Positions 1 through 12,870 of a stretch of DNA of 64,000 nt are shown one piece after another; within the stretch, counting starts at the first letter, position 1; each line of letters begins with the position of its first letter. Made by a program: the position numbers and the translations under genes. The notes under the pieces were generated by a model. That model did no database searches, was not told the origin of the DNA, and saw nothing but the letters and a program-made list of their open reading frames with translations. The stretch lies in NCBI RefSeq assembly GCF_034190915.1, contig NW_026947486.1, forward strand, positions 21,817,001 to 21,881,000. Reading direction: 5' to 3'. This DNA is from Cavia porcellus. Lineage: Eukaryota > Chordata > Mammalia > Rodentia > Caviidae.

Positions 1-113
1 TTCATCTGGTGCCCATAGGAACAATCTAATGAAGGAAGTAGAGAAGTTGGGATATAGAGGTTAAATGACTAGATCTAAATCATAGTGAGTAGCAGAGTTA
101 TGATTTGAACTTT

Positions 114-558
114 TTAAAAATTTTATTTAAAGGAAAAAACCAAAACAATAAAAGGCTACAAGTAATACAGAATTTCACAAAAAATAAACAGTAAGAAATC
201 ACTAGTTAATAGATTACATATTGTCATCTTAGAAATAGTTGTTCAAGTTACAAAATTAAAGCATACAAAGTGGACATTCAAACAGTGAGACTGATAAACA
301 GTTGTGTTCAGTGATCCAACAAAAACTTAGTAATATGATCATCTATCTTACACACCTAAACACACTTGCAGTTGTATCCTTTAGAGCATTTCCTTTTCCT
401 CTCTTTTTTACAATAACATGTACACATTTTGGGTTTTATTACTCCCACAGTTCTTATTAATTTTTTTGGAAGAGAATAAAACCAAATGTGACAAAAGAAA
501 GCAGTCCATCAAAACAAAGGATGAACACAGTACATGATGTAAAAACAATACAAGGTTC
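114..558 (-). mobile_element. 5'-truncated L1 (3' UTR end only)
   Basis: Reverse-complement copy of the L1 3' untranslated region, the same sequence as at 5946-6663, 51567-52300 and the 3' UTR of the L1 ending at 60999. It starts on the left with the T-rich complement of the A tail and stops before any ORF2 sequence. The 11-bp direct repeat ATTTGAACTTT flanks it at 103-113 and 559-569, the target-site duplication of L1-type insertion. No coding capacity. Confidence 0.85.
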
Positions 559-949
559 ATTTGAACTTTGATCCTGTTTGACTCTACTGCTCACTCCCAA
601 TCAATACCAAACTTATATATGATGATGTTCATCATGATGTGACTTGTGTGTCAGCTCTGACTTGGGAATAATTTCAGTCCATTTATTTATTTTTTTACAT
701 GCCACTATTTTACTCAGTAAGAATAGTCACAGACTGGCAATATCTGCAGATTTTCAATTTCTTGAGTTGAATTTTTTTGAGGAAACTGTATACTGCAAAT
801 GATTTCACATATTGTTAAAAAAAACATCACAGTCCTTTGGTGAATACCTAAAATGTTCTAATACCAAATTTTGCATATATTGGTAATCTATATAAATATG
901 TTGGACAATGTCTATGACCTCATAAATCTGGAGAATTCAATCTTTAGAG

Positions 950-1674
950 CAGTTGTGCCCAACCTTTTGGATACTAGGGATAGGTTTTGTGGAAGATAAT
1001 TTTTCCACAGACAAAGTGGGGGTGGTTTCAGGATGATTCAAGTGCATTGCATTTATTGTACACTTTATTTCTATTATTATTACATTGTAATATATAAATA
1101 AATAATTATTACAACTCACCACAATGCAGAATCAATTAAATAAAATAATGGGTGAGCCACATGAAGGCTGAAATGAGTGTGATATTCTGACCTAAAGCCT
1201 GACACCAGATGCAGCTGCACAATTGAAGTATATTGACTGTAAGTCCTACCATCAGATACAGCTTGTCTCTTGTCACTCACTGCTTGGCACTTGACATGAG
1301 TCTACAAGCAAATGATTTATTGTGATCTCTGTGCAGTCAAATCTCTTTGCTAATGTTGATGTGTATTTGTACCTGCTTCCTAGCATCACAGCCTCAGCTC
1401 CACATTAGATTGTCAAGCATTAGATTTTCATAAAGAATATGCAGCCTAGATTCCTTGCACATGCAGTTCAGACCCCTATGAGAGTCTAATACCGTTGCTG
1501 ACCTGAAAGAGGCAGAGCACAGGAGGTAATATGAGCAATGAGGAGTGGCTCTAAATATAGATGAGGAGGAGAAAGGGACCGAAAGGCAGTGATCGCAGCA
1601 GAAATTTATCTGTCAAGTTTCCTAATGGTCCATATGTCAGTACTTCTCTTTGGCCCAAGGATTGGGGATATCTG
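950..1674. mobile_element. Non-autonomous hAT-like DNA transposon
   Basis: A 725-bp element whose ends form imperfect inverted repeats: CAGTTGTGCCCAACC at the left and GGATTGGGGATATCTG at the right (reverse complement CAGATATCCCCAATCC). It is flanked by an 8-bp direct repeat, CTTTAGAG at 942-949 and CTTTAGAA at 1675-1682, the duplication length of hAT transposases. The interior opens with a motif common in old mammalian DNA transposons (CCAACCTTTTGG, then TTTTTCCACAGAC). No transposase frame survives. The exact family is not certain. Confidence 0.7.
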
Positions 1675-1682
1675 CTTTAGAA

Positions 1683-2207
1683 TTACATAAAATTTTAGAT
1701 CAAAAAGGAACCTTGCAAATATGTAGTTCATTTACTCAAGTAAGAATAAACCAAAGAAGACTCAAATTTTTATGCTTCCTGTGCTACAGTCTTTTGAATT
1801 ATGGTTTTAAATATCTTTAAGAGTATACTGGGGTGACATCCTATCAGCTAACTACATGTATTTCCTAAGCAAATGTTTGCTCTTGAGTTGGGGAGATGCC
1901 TTATTGCCAATCTGGCCCCATACAACCATCTCAAGCTCTGCACAGAACCTAAGAATATATTCACTAACAAGTTCTCTGGGGATGAAGTAGTTAGATTATA
2001 GAGGATGTGTGGGTATGGGTTTTATTTTTTTCTTAGCCTTATGAAGTAGTATTGACAAGAATCATGAAGATGGAAGACACAAATTGATTCTGGACCAGTT
2101 GACTTTGCTTGCTTCTTAAAGTAATTGTGGTCTAGGGAAATGAAATTCACTAATTCTTTAGCAGTTAAGTGTGAGTGGTTGAAATGGAAGGAAGCAAGAC
2201 TGGGAAG
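1683..2207. other. Unassigned AT-rich DNA
   Basis: No coding frame, RNA gene or recognisable repeat was found in this stretch between the hAT-like element and the LTR at 2213. Confidence 0.5.
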
Positions 2208-2212
2208 GAAGG

Positions 2213-2580
2213 TGTCTTAATTACATTTTACTCATCTCTGGGATAAAATACCTGACACCCAAAATGAAGAAAAGAAAGGGTTATTTATTAAAGTTCTTGG
2301 AGGCTTCAGTCGATATTCAGTTGGCTCCAAGGCAGCATGGCTTGGAGGGGCAGCCCTTCAAGGAGGCTGCAAACAGCAAGGTGGAAACCGGCAAGAGAGA
2401 GAGACACACTTGACACACCTTCTTCCTGCCATTACATTGTATGCTGGCTCCACCCCCTAGGCGTGTGTGTAGCACTCATACCATCAATCCAAGTGCTAGA
2501 CAACGAACCAATAACAAATGCTAGATTTGGTTGAGTTCATAATTCACGAGGCTTGGGGACCACTGACATAAACCATGATA
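2213..2580 (-). mobile_element. Solitary MaLR-type LTR
   Basis: About 368 bp, same family as the LTR at 61753-62097: both read (minus strand) from a TATCATGGTTTATGTC-type start to a TAATTAAGACA/TAACTAAGAA-type end, and share the block CTTCTTCCTGCCATTACAT. This layout is that of rodent MaLR (ERVL-related, ORR1/MT-like) LTRs. Possible 5-bp duplication GAAGG (2208-2212) and GAGGG (2581-2585) with one mismatch. Solo LTR, no internal genes. Confidence 0.65.
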
Positions 2581-2595
2581 GAGGGATAGATGGGA

Positions 2596-2597
<2 letters not shown>

Positions 2598-2640
<43 letters not shown>

Positions 2641-2717
2641 AGAGACAGAGAGAGAGACAGAGAGAGACAGAGAGAGAGACAGAGAGAGAGAGACAGAGAG
2701 AGACAGAGAGAGAGACT
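2598..2717. repeat. (GA)n / (GACAGA)n microsatellite
   Basis: About 120 bp of nearly pure purine GA repeats with interspersed GACAGA units. Open frames across it (Arg-Glu or Ser-Leu repeats) are artefacts of the repeat. Confidence 0.95.
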
Positions 2718-3109
2718 GAGATCAGTCATGCCTTATAAGATCAGGAGCAGGTTATCAAGTAAGAGTAACTCAAGGGTGGGATTGGTTGGGGGGATAGGGT
2801 TAGTGATGATAGATCAAAGGGAAACTCCACTCAGCATCAAAAGAAATTTATATCCCTGGTATATTTGAGAAAAGGACTTTCCTTGGATGTTCAAATTGCC
2901 TCATGTGAAGTCAGAAGGTTACTGTAGTTTGATGACTCACCAAACCTGAAGGAAAAAAGGAGGGAAGGGCAGTGATTACAAGAGACACTCATCTGTCAAA
3001 GAAAAAAGTGTTTGGGGCCTTGGTTCCTACTAGCCATGTAACAAAACTGAAAAGTTGTGCCACTTAGTTAAACAAGACTTCAGAGCCAGAATTCCTGGAA
3101 TAATAGTAA

Positions 3110-3340
3110 TATTAAGGGGAATTGTTAACTGTTGGCAAGTGCTTACTATGTAGGAAAGACTCTTCTAATAATGTTACATGGGCCATCTTTTTGATCCTAA
3201 CAACAACTCTAAAAGATAGATGTCATGATAATTCCCATTTTATACAAGGAGAAAGTGAGTTTTAAGTAGTTTAAAATTAAGTAATTTCCCTAATGGAGAA
3301 ATTAATGGCAGAGCTAAAAATCACTCCTGGAGTATCACAG
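3110..3340 (-). repeat. MIR SINE (old mammalian)
   Basis: Contains the reverse complement of the MIR core: CCTAACAACAACTCTAAAAGATAG, CCCATTTTATACAAGGAGAAAG and a degraded AAGTAATTTCCCTAATGG segment. Strongly diverged, consistent with an ancient insertion. Confidence 0.65.
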
Positions 3341-3344
3341 GATA

Positions 3345-5030
3345 TGAATAAGCAGGTATCCCCCCAGGGGAAGAAAACAGCAAGGTTTAAATCATTGTTC
3401 TTATTGGAAGTTACACTCTATTCCATGTCAATTGACACAAAAAGGGAGATTGGTATTGGGAGATTAGTGGTGTGAATCACAGTTCATTGGTTGAGATTTT
3501 CTTCCATCTTGAATATTAAATGCTAAAGTAATTAAGATAACAATAATGATTCAATTTACAGACCATTTATAGGCCATTAAAATCTGGAAGATTCTCATTT
3601 TTCTCTGAAGATACCCTAAAAGGGTAGACAAGATAGGCAGTGATTTTTTTTAAGGTGAAAATAATTTGATTTAATGAAGTAAGGTAAGTGACATGCATGT
3701 GGTTGCTACGTGGCAAACTAACTCTGAGTGCTTGACTTTTTTCACTAAATCTTTGCATTTTATATTTTATGTGTTTCATATCCATAGCGGTTCATATTTC
3801 AAAGCTTGATTTCTACTTGCCTGCCATTCTGCAAAATAATTATCTGCCATCACATCTACTAAAGAAATATGACATAATCAAGTGTGCCACTGGGAGGCTT
3901 CCTTTTGGTAATAGCATGTTGGAGGTAATAGCATGTTGGACCCAAAGGGAAATTCTTCTCCTGTCTGGATAGCTCCTAGTAATAAAAAAAATTAACCAGG
4001 CCTTGCTACACTACACAAAATCATCTCTTAAGGATCTTCCTGAAAAATTTTGAGAGTGTTGCTCTTTCTGTTGCTTTCTTATCCCAGGGGCCACTTCCCA
4101 CAGCTTGCTCAGACGGTTTGCCATACAATCTACTGCTACAATTTTCACAGCTTTGGTCCTTTATTTCCTTGTTTGAAACACCTTCCATACATGCATCCTC
4201 TTCTTATTTCTCCCAGCAAGCAAATACATGGTAAAATTATACTCCTCCACTCTTCTTTAGCCAAGGCTACGTTTAAGGCATTAAGGCTGCTTAACTCCTA
4301 ATGCCTATTAACTACAGTCATCAAACACTAACACCCATCAGCCAGGGATTAGAGCAAGTTGACTGCTACTGTGTGGATTTTGTGCTACCCAACTCTTGAA
4401 AGCATACACAGAGGGAAACTAGAAAAATTCAATTAATCTAAGGGAGTGAGCAGGATGGTCAGAAGAAGGGAGAGGAGTGGAAGAGAAATAGGTGAAAGAG
4501 AAAGGTTACACTGGAAGTGTACCGAGGGGGCGGCAGTAAACACAGATTTTTAGATGATGAGATGTTTATTTTCCCAATAACAATGTATAACATTCCCACT
4601 GGTCCTGTAACAGTCTTTGAACCACTATTTAGTTGGCTCTGCGATTGTACCTTAATCAATGTGTACTGTTCCATATTCAAAGTTACTGGGGAGAAGGCAG
4701 CAGTAACTAAGATAGGAAGAGAAGTTAAATCAACTGCAATCTGGGGAAGAGCTGGCCTTGAATTGCAGGAAAAAATAAACAGTTGGCAAAATGTCCTTTG
4801 CCAGGGGAAGGAGACTCCCTTTTTATTGCAAACATGGCCTTACAAATATTGCTTGCAAAAAGTAAGAATCAGGAGAAACAAACTCACTAATAACAGTGTG
4901 CACATACCAAAACTAAGCACAGAGAAATACAGAGACTCAGCTATTCCCTTCTTGCCCCTGCTACCTATGTGTATATATGATAAAACTTAATATTCTCACC
5001 AGATTAACTTTGATATCCACAACTTTTCTG
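3345..5030. other. Mostly unassigned DNA; degraded L2/MIR-like stretches
   Basis: At 4100-4290 the sequence resembles degraded L2 (minus sense: pyrimidine-rich CCTTGTTTGAAACACCTTCC). At 4700-4770 it resembles MIR. The 157-codon open frame at 4517-4990 begins with GTG, crosses the MIR-like part and has no splice or promoter support, so it is not called a gene. Confidence 0.4.
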
Positions 5031-5034
5031 ACTG

Positions 5035-5235
5035 GTCCTGCTAGGTGCTTTGTGTACATCAGTGTTAATATAACAATACTGCAAGGTAGTAAATTGAATT
5101 ATCCACATATTACTGATAAGGCACTAAAACTCAGAACAATGAAGCCCACTTCTGCAAGATCACACATAGCTCCAAAGATTGATGACTTTGAACTCATCTG
5201 TCTGATTGCAAAGTCTAGACTAACTTCTGTTCATT
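5035..5235 (-). repeat. MIR SINE
   Basis: Reverse-complement MIR: CTGCTAGGTGCTTTGTGTAC, a run equivalent to TTACTGATAAGGCACTAAAACTC and GCAAGATCACACATAGCT (from the AAGGTCACACAGCT part). Diverged. Confidence 0.65.
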
Positions 5236-5945
5236 ATACTGTATTATTATACACACTGCCTCTGTCCTGGAAAGTGAAAGTTTATTTCAGGTGAGAGACA
5301 AGGTAGACAATTTGCTACCATAAGAGACTTGAATGAACCCATTTTTGAGTTTTCATGAAATATTTGAATGCATGTATAATACAAGCAGCAGAGTTGTTCC
5401 TTGGAAAGACAGTGGGTGGACTCTGGATTCTTTGGAGTTTGGCCCACAGTTATAATACACTATACAAGCAAATCATATTACTTCTACAGCTTGCCATTTC
5501 CTTGCTAGTAACTATGGGTAAGGATACAGAAATTTGGCACTTAAACATGGGAAGCCAAGTATTAAAGGAAAAACAATATCTCCCAGGTTTTTTGACATCA
5601 AATAGCTTTGTATAAAACTGAAGATTGCGTGGGTAGCCCTAAACTTCAGGAATAAATTGTATTTCAAATTGAGAAGGTCCAGAAGCTAAACTTCGATGTT
5701 AAACTCTCTTGATAAATCACAGTTTATGTCATAGCCAAGTTTCCCATAGTAGACACTTGGTAAAAGTTTCTAAAGTCACTTTAGAATTGAGTGGGAAAAA
5801 ATCACTCCCAGGGAATATCATGAAAAAATATTTTCAAGTATTCAAGGATCCAGCTCTTACCAATTGGCTCCTAAAATTGGGTTGCTGTTGTAGGAAACAC
5901 ATGAATATTCTCATATACCAAAGCATTTATACTTAGGCAAAACTT

Positions 5946-6663
5946 TTTTTAAAAATTTTAATTAAAAGGAAAAAGAGAAAAACACAAAACAAAACAAAGC
6001 GGTGTAAGGGTACATGTAATACAGAAATACAAAAAAAAAAAAAAAAGACAGTAAGAAATCACCAGTTAATAGATTACATATTATCATCTTAGAAATAGTT
6101 GCTCAAATCACAGTATCAAAGAATACAAAGTGGACATTCAAACAGTGAGACTGCAAACAGTTGTGTTCAATGATCCAACCAAAAACATTAATATGGTCAG
6201 CTATTTAACACCCCTAAACACACTTGCTGTCGTATCCTTTAGAGCTCTTTTTTTCCCCTCTCTTTTTTACAACAAAATTTACATATTTTGGGTTTTATTA
6301 CTCCTTAGTTCTTATTACTTTTTTTGGGGGGGAGAGAATATAGTCAAATATGTCAAAACAAACTGTCAGTCAAAACCAAGGATAGACATAGCACATGATG
6401 TGAAACAGAGTACAAGGTTATCAACAATGGTTATCAACGATGCCTCTTGTTTCCTTAAAAAGAATTGTCTATCTCATTAGATATTATAAAGTTGAACAAA
6501 ACAGTAGAGAACAAGACCAATAAGACTTAGGCATTGTAAACATTACAGGACTTCCATAGGAGACAATAGTCAAACCAGCATGGGCATCTTAGTGAATCTT
6601 ATTGCCTTCAAAGTAGTTGCCTATACCCTGAAACTTGATACTATCATACAGAATGGAACAGAG
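5946..6663 (-). mobile_element. 5'-truncated L1 (3' UTR), with perfect TSD
   Basis: A 718-bp reverse-complement L1 3' UTR, closely matching the 3' UTR of the full-length L1 (60000-60999). The 15-bp repeat ACTTAGGCAAAACTT occurs at 5931-5945 and 6664-6678, a perfect target-site duplication. The right-hand target sits at the edge of a MIR (6685-6845). Insertion looks fairly recent given the intact duplication. No ORF. Confidence 0.92.
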
Positions 6664-6684
6664 ACTTAGGCAAAACTTAATTTA

Positions 6685-6845
6685 GCACAGTAAAAAGAGA
6701 GATTTTGGATTCAGAAAAATCTGGATTTAAAACTCATTTCCAGTGTACTTGTGCATTACAAACATCAGAAATTTTATCTGTCAAAACAAACATGACATTC
6801 AATTCTAATAAGGATCAAGATAAGGCATGAAAGTGTCTAGCATGA
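6685..6845 (+). repeat. MIR SINE
   Basis: Plus-sense MIR: a degraded AGATTTTGGATTCAGAAAAATCTGG head, then the ATTTTATCTGTCAAAACAAACATG part (from CTCATCTGTAAAATGGGG) and a GTGTCTAGCATG end (from GTGCCTGGCACA). Confidence 0.6.
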
Positions 6846-6849
6846 GATA

Positions 6850-8545
6850 AAAATGCAATGCATAATTCTTTTTTTCTTTCTGAGGACTATATTTTTGGAT
6901 TCTTACATTGGAACACAAGCCTTGTCGAGGTTGAATGTATATGTGGTTACAACAGAGCTCTGTTTAAAAGCACTGATTTGTTCCAAATTTAGGAGCATAA
7001 TTCACATATCAGTTTATGAACTCAAGGTGTTTTAAGGTACTTTCTATTTTTGTGTATTAGGCCATGAAAGCACAGACTATCTTCTTCCTATGAGTACCAG
7101 AGGAAGGATCATTGGGAAAGGAAACAAAGATTATAAATAGAAAATCAAATTTAAGTCTGTAGAAGAATTTGTGCCTGCTGATCCTATGAAGATACACATT
7201 GTGGTGGGATCTACGAGTTCCCCCCCACCCAAAAAAAGAAAGAACAGAACCTAAACATCAGAGGGCCTTCTATAATAGATATGAAATTAAGTTAAAAGAA
7301 ATGTTATACTTATGCCTAAGAGTATTGGAACAAGAGTAACTAAAACAGTTAGTGAATGCAAGTGTTTGTATCTCTTTAAATTTAGCATATATAGATAAAG
7401 CACTCCAGAAGAGTTTACTATGGATTATTTCTATAAAAATTAACATTGCTTCTAGTTTTTTGTGGAATATACTTTCACAAGTTTTTATACTTTCTTAGGA
7501 AAAATAGGCACCTCCATAAGTTTCAGATTGCTGAAGTAGTATTTGGAACTCTTCATGTGAGCCAATGAATGTAAGGTGATGTATATATATTATTAGCATT
7601 TTAAACAGTAACCCAGTGAGGCCTGAAGCTTGAGTCTGTCCAGAAAGGATGTAACCAATTTTGATATGTTACACACATAAATAAGTATTGAAAAATGAAC
7701 CAAAAGAACCATAGTATATTCTACCGTTAACTTTTGTAAACCATATTTTATGGATAACTTCAGTTTTATCAAAAGGCTGATATATTTCAATATTTTGAAA
7801 ACATAAGTATTATTAATTTTGAGTTGGCAGAGGTGAACTAACCAACTACCATTATGTTTGATACTAAGACATAATACCTTCCAGTAAAAGTATTGAAAAG
7901 CAAAAATAAAACAAATTTTAAAATATAGGTATTTCAAATCTAATGCTTTACAGTGTTTATATTAAAACACCAAAGCAATTTTCAAAGGCCCCAAAGGCTG
8001 ACTGAGTTGAAAATATCTTCTGTTGTATTGCTTTACCCACAGATATGGAAAATAATACCTTTAATAACCTCTGTAACTAAGCCATTGTTGTCTATGTGGT
8101 AGTAACTAATGATATATCTTAATTTCATGCAATTGCGTAAGAAGAAATCACTAGCTTTTAGAGTCTAATCTTGCAAATTCAAACACTAGTTAAATGAAAT
8201 ACGGGTAAGTATCACAGGGACCATTTCACCACATAACAAACTATCATATTTTAAAAGCCTAGTTTTAGTGTCTTTACTGTACAAGATCAACTAACCGGAT
8301 CTGTGATTTTACTGGATAGAATCCAAAAGCCTACAGCTATCTATATTACAGCTTCTGCCATACACTTACCTTAAAATAAAGTAAAACAAAACTGATATTC
8401 ACCTTTGTCATTTATGTGCTTTGGACTCACTTATGTGCTTATGTATCTTCTGATTTTATCTGATTACTTCTAAAATGTAAGGCAGTTATATCTGTATAGA
8501 TTGTGTAGAATGTGGCTCCAGATAAGTAGGACTCATAGAGGATTA
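6850..8545. other. Unassigned AT-rich DNA
   Basis: About 1.7 kb without a supported gene. A 114-codon minus-strand frame at 7593-7937 is rich in Tyr, Phe, Ile and Lys as expected from AT-rich noncoding DNA. A consensus-like donor (AAG/GTAAGT, minus strand, near 8370) has no plausible exon attached. Confidence 0.5.
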
Positions 8546-8549
8546 ATGC

Positions 8550-8985
8550 ATGTATTACTTTTCTGTTGTTGAGTCATGAGTTACCAAAAACTTAGTATCT
8601 TTAAAAAATCACCTAAAATTTGTTATCTCAGTTTCTGTAGGTCAGAAGTTCAGGCATGGTTGGCTGAACCCTCTGCTTCAGGAGCTCACCAGACTGCGAT
8701 CGAGTTGTCTGCCAGGAATATGGTCTCATCAGAGGCTTGCTTGGGGAAGAACTTTCTGCCAGATTTCCTTAGAATGTTGGCGAAATTCAGATACTCCTGG
8801 TTGCAGGACTGAAGCTTTAATATCTTGTTGGAGGCCACATTTAGCCCCTGGAAGCTAGCACCGGTTTTTTACTACGTGGTCTTCTCCATCATTGCCACTT
8901 CTTCATGGTTGCTTATTTCTACGAGACCAGTGAAGGGGAGTCTGCCTAGCTTACCTGCTACCTAGCAACATGTAGTTTCATAGAC
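8550..8985. repeat. Old LTR-like interspersed repeat
   Basis: Shows the widespread mammalian repeat text TTACTTTTCTGTTGTTGAG, ACCAAAAACTTAGTATC and CTGTAGGTCAGAAGTTCAGG. This resembles old ERVL-type LTRs (MLT2-like) read in reverse, but the family name is from memory and uncertain. Confidence 0.45.
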
Positions 8986-9329
8986 AGACACAGACACACA
9001 CACACGCACGCTAACATTGTCAAGGGAATGACATCTCACAAACTTCCATATTCTGTTGGTTAGAAGCAAAGTCACAGATTGTGCCCACAGCCAAGGGAAA
9101 TCTATTATACACAGGACCCAGAAGGCAAGAATCACTGGTAGTCATTTTAGTGTCTGTCTGCCACAACACACTAGTAATTCTTCCCCCAAGAAACTCCAAA
9201 TCCACTAACATTAAACATCTACTTGATGACGTTCCTACATAAGAAATTTAACATCTTTTATGTAAGACACTCTGGAAATATATACAGTCACCAAAAAAAA
9301 AAAAAAAAAAAAAATCCAACAGGACCAGA

Positions 9330-9535
9330 ACAGGACAGTTTTTTCAAAATACTGAGGACTGAACTCAGAGCATTTTCACTAAGCTACATTCCCAGCCCTT
9401 TTCAATTTTTTAGAGACAAGGTCTCACTAAGTTGCTAAGTTTCCCAGGCTGCGCTGGAATTTATGATCCTCCTGACTCAATCTTTAGGCATGCTGGCATT
9501 ACAGGTATTTTCCACCACACCTTGCTTGGAATTAT
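9330..9535 (-). repeat. B1-dID composite SINE
   Basis: Reverse complement: first the ID half (ACTGAGGACTGAACTCAGAG through ACATTCCCAGCCC), then the B1 half (GAGACAAGGTCTCACTAAGT, CTCCTGACTCAATCTTTAGG). An A tract (about 9293-9313 on this strand) lies just upstream. The B1+ID order is what points to a squirrel-like rodent. Confidence 0.8.
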
Positions 9536-9639
9536 TTTTAATATATAAACACAAATTAATTGTATACCATATATAAGTTATACGGCATCCAAAATGCTAG
9601 TTTTAGGTTTTAAAATGATTTTTAATGATTTTTAAATAA

Positions 9640-10930
9640 TTATTGATGGAAAAAGAAATGTACAGGGAAGTTCTGTGCACCCTTGACCTGGTTTCCCTAG
9701 GGTTGCATCTTGCATAACTACAGTACAATATTAAAACTCAGAGACTGACATTGGTACAATCCATAGAATTTATTTATATTTCAGTAATTGTATGTGCATT
9801 CATATGTGTGCACTTGCGTGCGTGCGTGTGTGTGTGTGTGTAGCTCTATGTAATTTTACTGTGTGCAGATTTGGGCAACATCACTATCACAAGATACCAC
9901 ACTGTACCATCACCAGACTTCCACGTGCTGCTCTCTTATTGCACACCCACTCTCTCTTTTCCCTCCAGCCCTAACCCTTGGCTATCACAAATCTGTTCAC
10001 CATCTTTATAATTTTCTGTTTCCAACTGTTACATAAATGGAATCATTCAGTATGTATTCTTTTGAGATTTGCTTTTTACACGCAATGTAATTTCCTTGGT
10101 GTTAATCAAAGCTGTTGTTCACAGTATTCTATGGTATGGAAGTATCAGAATTGGTTTGGCTAAACAAATAGTTCCATGGTTCACTCATGGAAGAGCATTT
10201 GGGTAGTTTCCAGTATTTGACTATTATGAACAAAGCTACTACAAATAATTATGTAGACATTTATTCATGAAAATAACTTCTCATTTCTCTGAAATATATG
10301 CCCAAAAGTACAATTACTGGGTCATACAGTAAGTTTATTTTAATTTTCAAAGAAACTGACAAACTATTTTTCAGAGTACTTATATATTTCCAATAGCAAT
10401 ATACGAGTGACAGTTTCTCTATATATTTTGCAGTATTGGGTGTTGCAATTATTTTTATTTTAGTTTTCCTAATAGGTATGTAACAATAGCTTAATATAGT
10501 TTTAATTTGCCCTGCCTTAATTATTAATGATGTTGAACATCTAATGTACATAGTTGCCATCTAAATACCTGTACGATGGGATGTTGTATGTCTTTTGTTG
10601 ATTTTCAAAATTTTTGTTTGTTTTAAATGCTGAGTTTTTATCAGTCTTTATAGATTTAACATATAAATCATTTGATAGATATGTGACTTGTTAGATAAGT
10701 GATTGTATAAATAATTTATGTATGTGATTTGTTAGATATATGAATGAACATATTTTCTCCAGGTTTGTAACTTATCTTTTAATACTCTAACAGGGCCTTT
10801 CACAAACCAAAAATTTTAAATTTAATGACGTCTAATTTGTCATGTTTTACTTTTATAGACTATGATTGTGGTAACATATTGTTAGCTATAGAATATCTTT
10901 GGAGAAACATTTCCCCTGAAGTTCATTCTG
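9640..10930 (-). mobile_element. Ancient L1 fragment
   Basis: Reverse-complement text of old mammalian L1 3' ends: CCAGCCCTAACCCTTGGCTA, TACATAAATGGAATCATTCAG, GAACAAAGCTACTACAAATA, a TTGGGTGTTGCAATT stretch and TTAATGACGTCTAATTTGTC. Many indels; no frame. A (TG)n microsatellite lies inside at 9815-9842. Confidence 0.7.
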
Positions 10931-10934
10931 CTGT

Positions 10935-12655
10935 CTAAATGCCTTTGGAAGCTTTCATATGTGTTTGAACATCTGTGTATGTACATGCATTTAATGACTC
11001 CTAACTAGAAGAATTATAGCTTATTGCTTGTATATAATTACTAAGGCACATATACTATGATTTATAAAACCACACCTCCTAGAACTGCATTTAATACTGA
11101 AAATATGTTATTCAGTTTTAGTTTATTTACTATTCCTGATGTGAGAAGAATAGAAATGGCTCATAAAGTTATAATTCCTCTTGCAACTATACTGCCTTGT
11201 ATGTAGACAAAATAAATAAGAAAACACGACAAATATATTTACAATGATATATAAATTTGTGAAATTTCAATTTTGAAAGATATGTAGTCATACACAAGCA
11301 AAAAAAATCTAAAATCTACAATTTTTAAGTACTAGGAAAAGCAATACCTACTTTCATAGCAGTTGAGGTCTGAGGCCACTATACTATAAACCTCTGACAC
11401 ACATATTTTATTAATACACAATAGGAATTAAAACTCAATAACTTGGAACACATAACATGATACTGGTTTTAAATATTTATTCAAGAATAGGTCAGACTTT
11501 GTGAGCTTACACTGCCAAGAACAGACTAGTTGTCATTATCATCCAACTCTTGATACCCAACTTTGGCTAGATTTCTGGTGCTATACTTTTGTTTGTACCA
11601 ATATTTGACCAATTCCTGTTATTCCCCACAATAATTCTTTGTGTTCAGAGCAGACAGAGGGTGCAAGAGGCTTACTTGAATTCTCAGAAAAAAACTCTCT
11701 TAGAGATGAAAAGAAAATAGCACAACATTTCTTTGTTCTTTTTGGAAAACATTTTCAACATAAATAGTACTTTTTCCCAAAAGAGTGGTTTAATTACCTA
11801 TATACTGAATAAATTACCCCTACTAATATCTGCTTCCAAATAAATATGGTAGAAAATTTGTTTGAGATCTTTAAACAAAATCATCATCAAAAATCTATTG
11901 ACCCTTTGTTAAACGCACAACAAATAGACCTCTAGCCACCGGGGCAACTCAAATACAAGTGTTATTTGTGTGGTATTTACAAGTATTTAAAGACAAATTA
12001 GGTCTCTGGCAGGGGCTATGGTATCATTTTTTGGAAGGAGTCCTTTTAAACTTTCACCAAACTTCTTTCTTCTTCTTCTTTTTTTATATCATTCCCTAGG
12101 ACCTTCATATTGCAGGCTATAGCCCTGATACATTTTCCCAGATCCCAAGTGACTGATTTGAAATCTGGATATTTAATCCAAAGAGTTCTGATAGGAATTG
12201 GTCCTTTCTGTAATCAACCAAGTCTGCTTAGGGACATTTGGAGGTGGGAAGTGCTTTCTAAACAAATTGCTCTGTTAATTCTTCTGAGAATGTCTCTTAC
12301 AGGATTTAACCAAATAACATAATGCCAAACTCCTACACAAAGACACTAACTCACACTGGTAGGAAAAAAAAACATGCATATATCAGCAGAGGCATATCTA
12401 CATGGATGTGCAAAAGTATACAGAGAACCACAATTGGATTAAATGGAGAATGGAAGAGGTGAGGTAAGAAGGGATAAGCTTCAAAGTAGATTCTCCTATT
12501 TCTTTGAGTGTCTGTAAAGTCAGGAACTCACAATGAGCACTAGATAATCAAAATCCCTTAACAATGGTGATTCAGAAAATCAGGTACCTACTATTATCAG
12601 TCACTATTGATCCAAGGTGTCTAACAGTGAACCATGCTACATTTCATAAAAGTTA
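10935..12655. other. Unassigned AT-rich DNA
   Basis: No supported gene or clear repeat. A TTCTTCTTCTT run near 12060-12085 is low-complexity. A 70-codon plus-strand frame at 12110-12322 has no coding or splice support. Confidence 0.5.
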
Positions 12656-12662
12656 AAGGCAT

Positions 12663-12850
12663 AGCTAGGTGTAATGGCATATGCCTGCAATTTCAGCACC
12701 CTTGGAGGCTGAGACAGAAGGGCTGCAAGTTTGAACCTAGCCTGGACAATTTAGTGACTTAATGAGACCCTGACTCAAAATGAAAAATGGGCTGGGGATG
12801 TAGTTCAGGCTGAAGGCTCCGAGTTCAATCCTCAGTAACCCTTTCCTCCA
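12663..12850 (+). repeat. B1-dID composite SINE
   Basis: B1 part (AGCTAGGTGTAATGGCATAT, GGAGGCTGAGACAGAAGGG, TGAGACCCTGACTCAAAA) followed by the ID-like part (GGGCTGGGGATGTAGTTCAG, GAGTTCAATCCTCAGTAACC). It lies just downstream, on the minus-strand reading, of the coding-exon candidate at 12871-13221, as an intronic SINE would. Confidence 0.85.
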
Positions 12851-12870
12851 AAAAAGCTACAGGTTCTTAC

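Noticed and set aside
4517..4990. 157-codon plus-strand open frame
   Set aside because: Starts with GTG, passes through MIR-like sequence, and has no matched splice sites or promoter; AT-rich chance frame.
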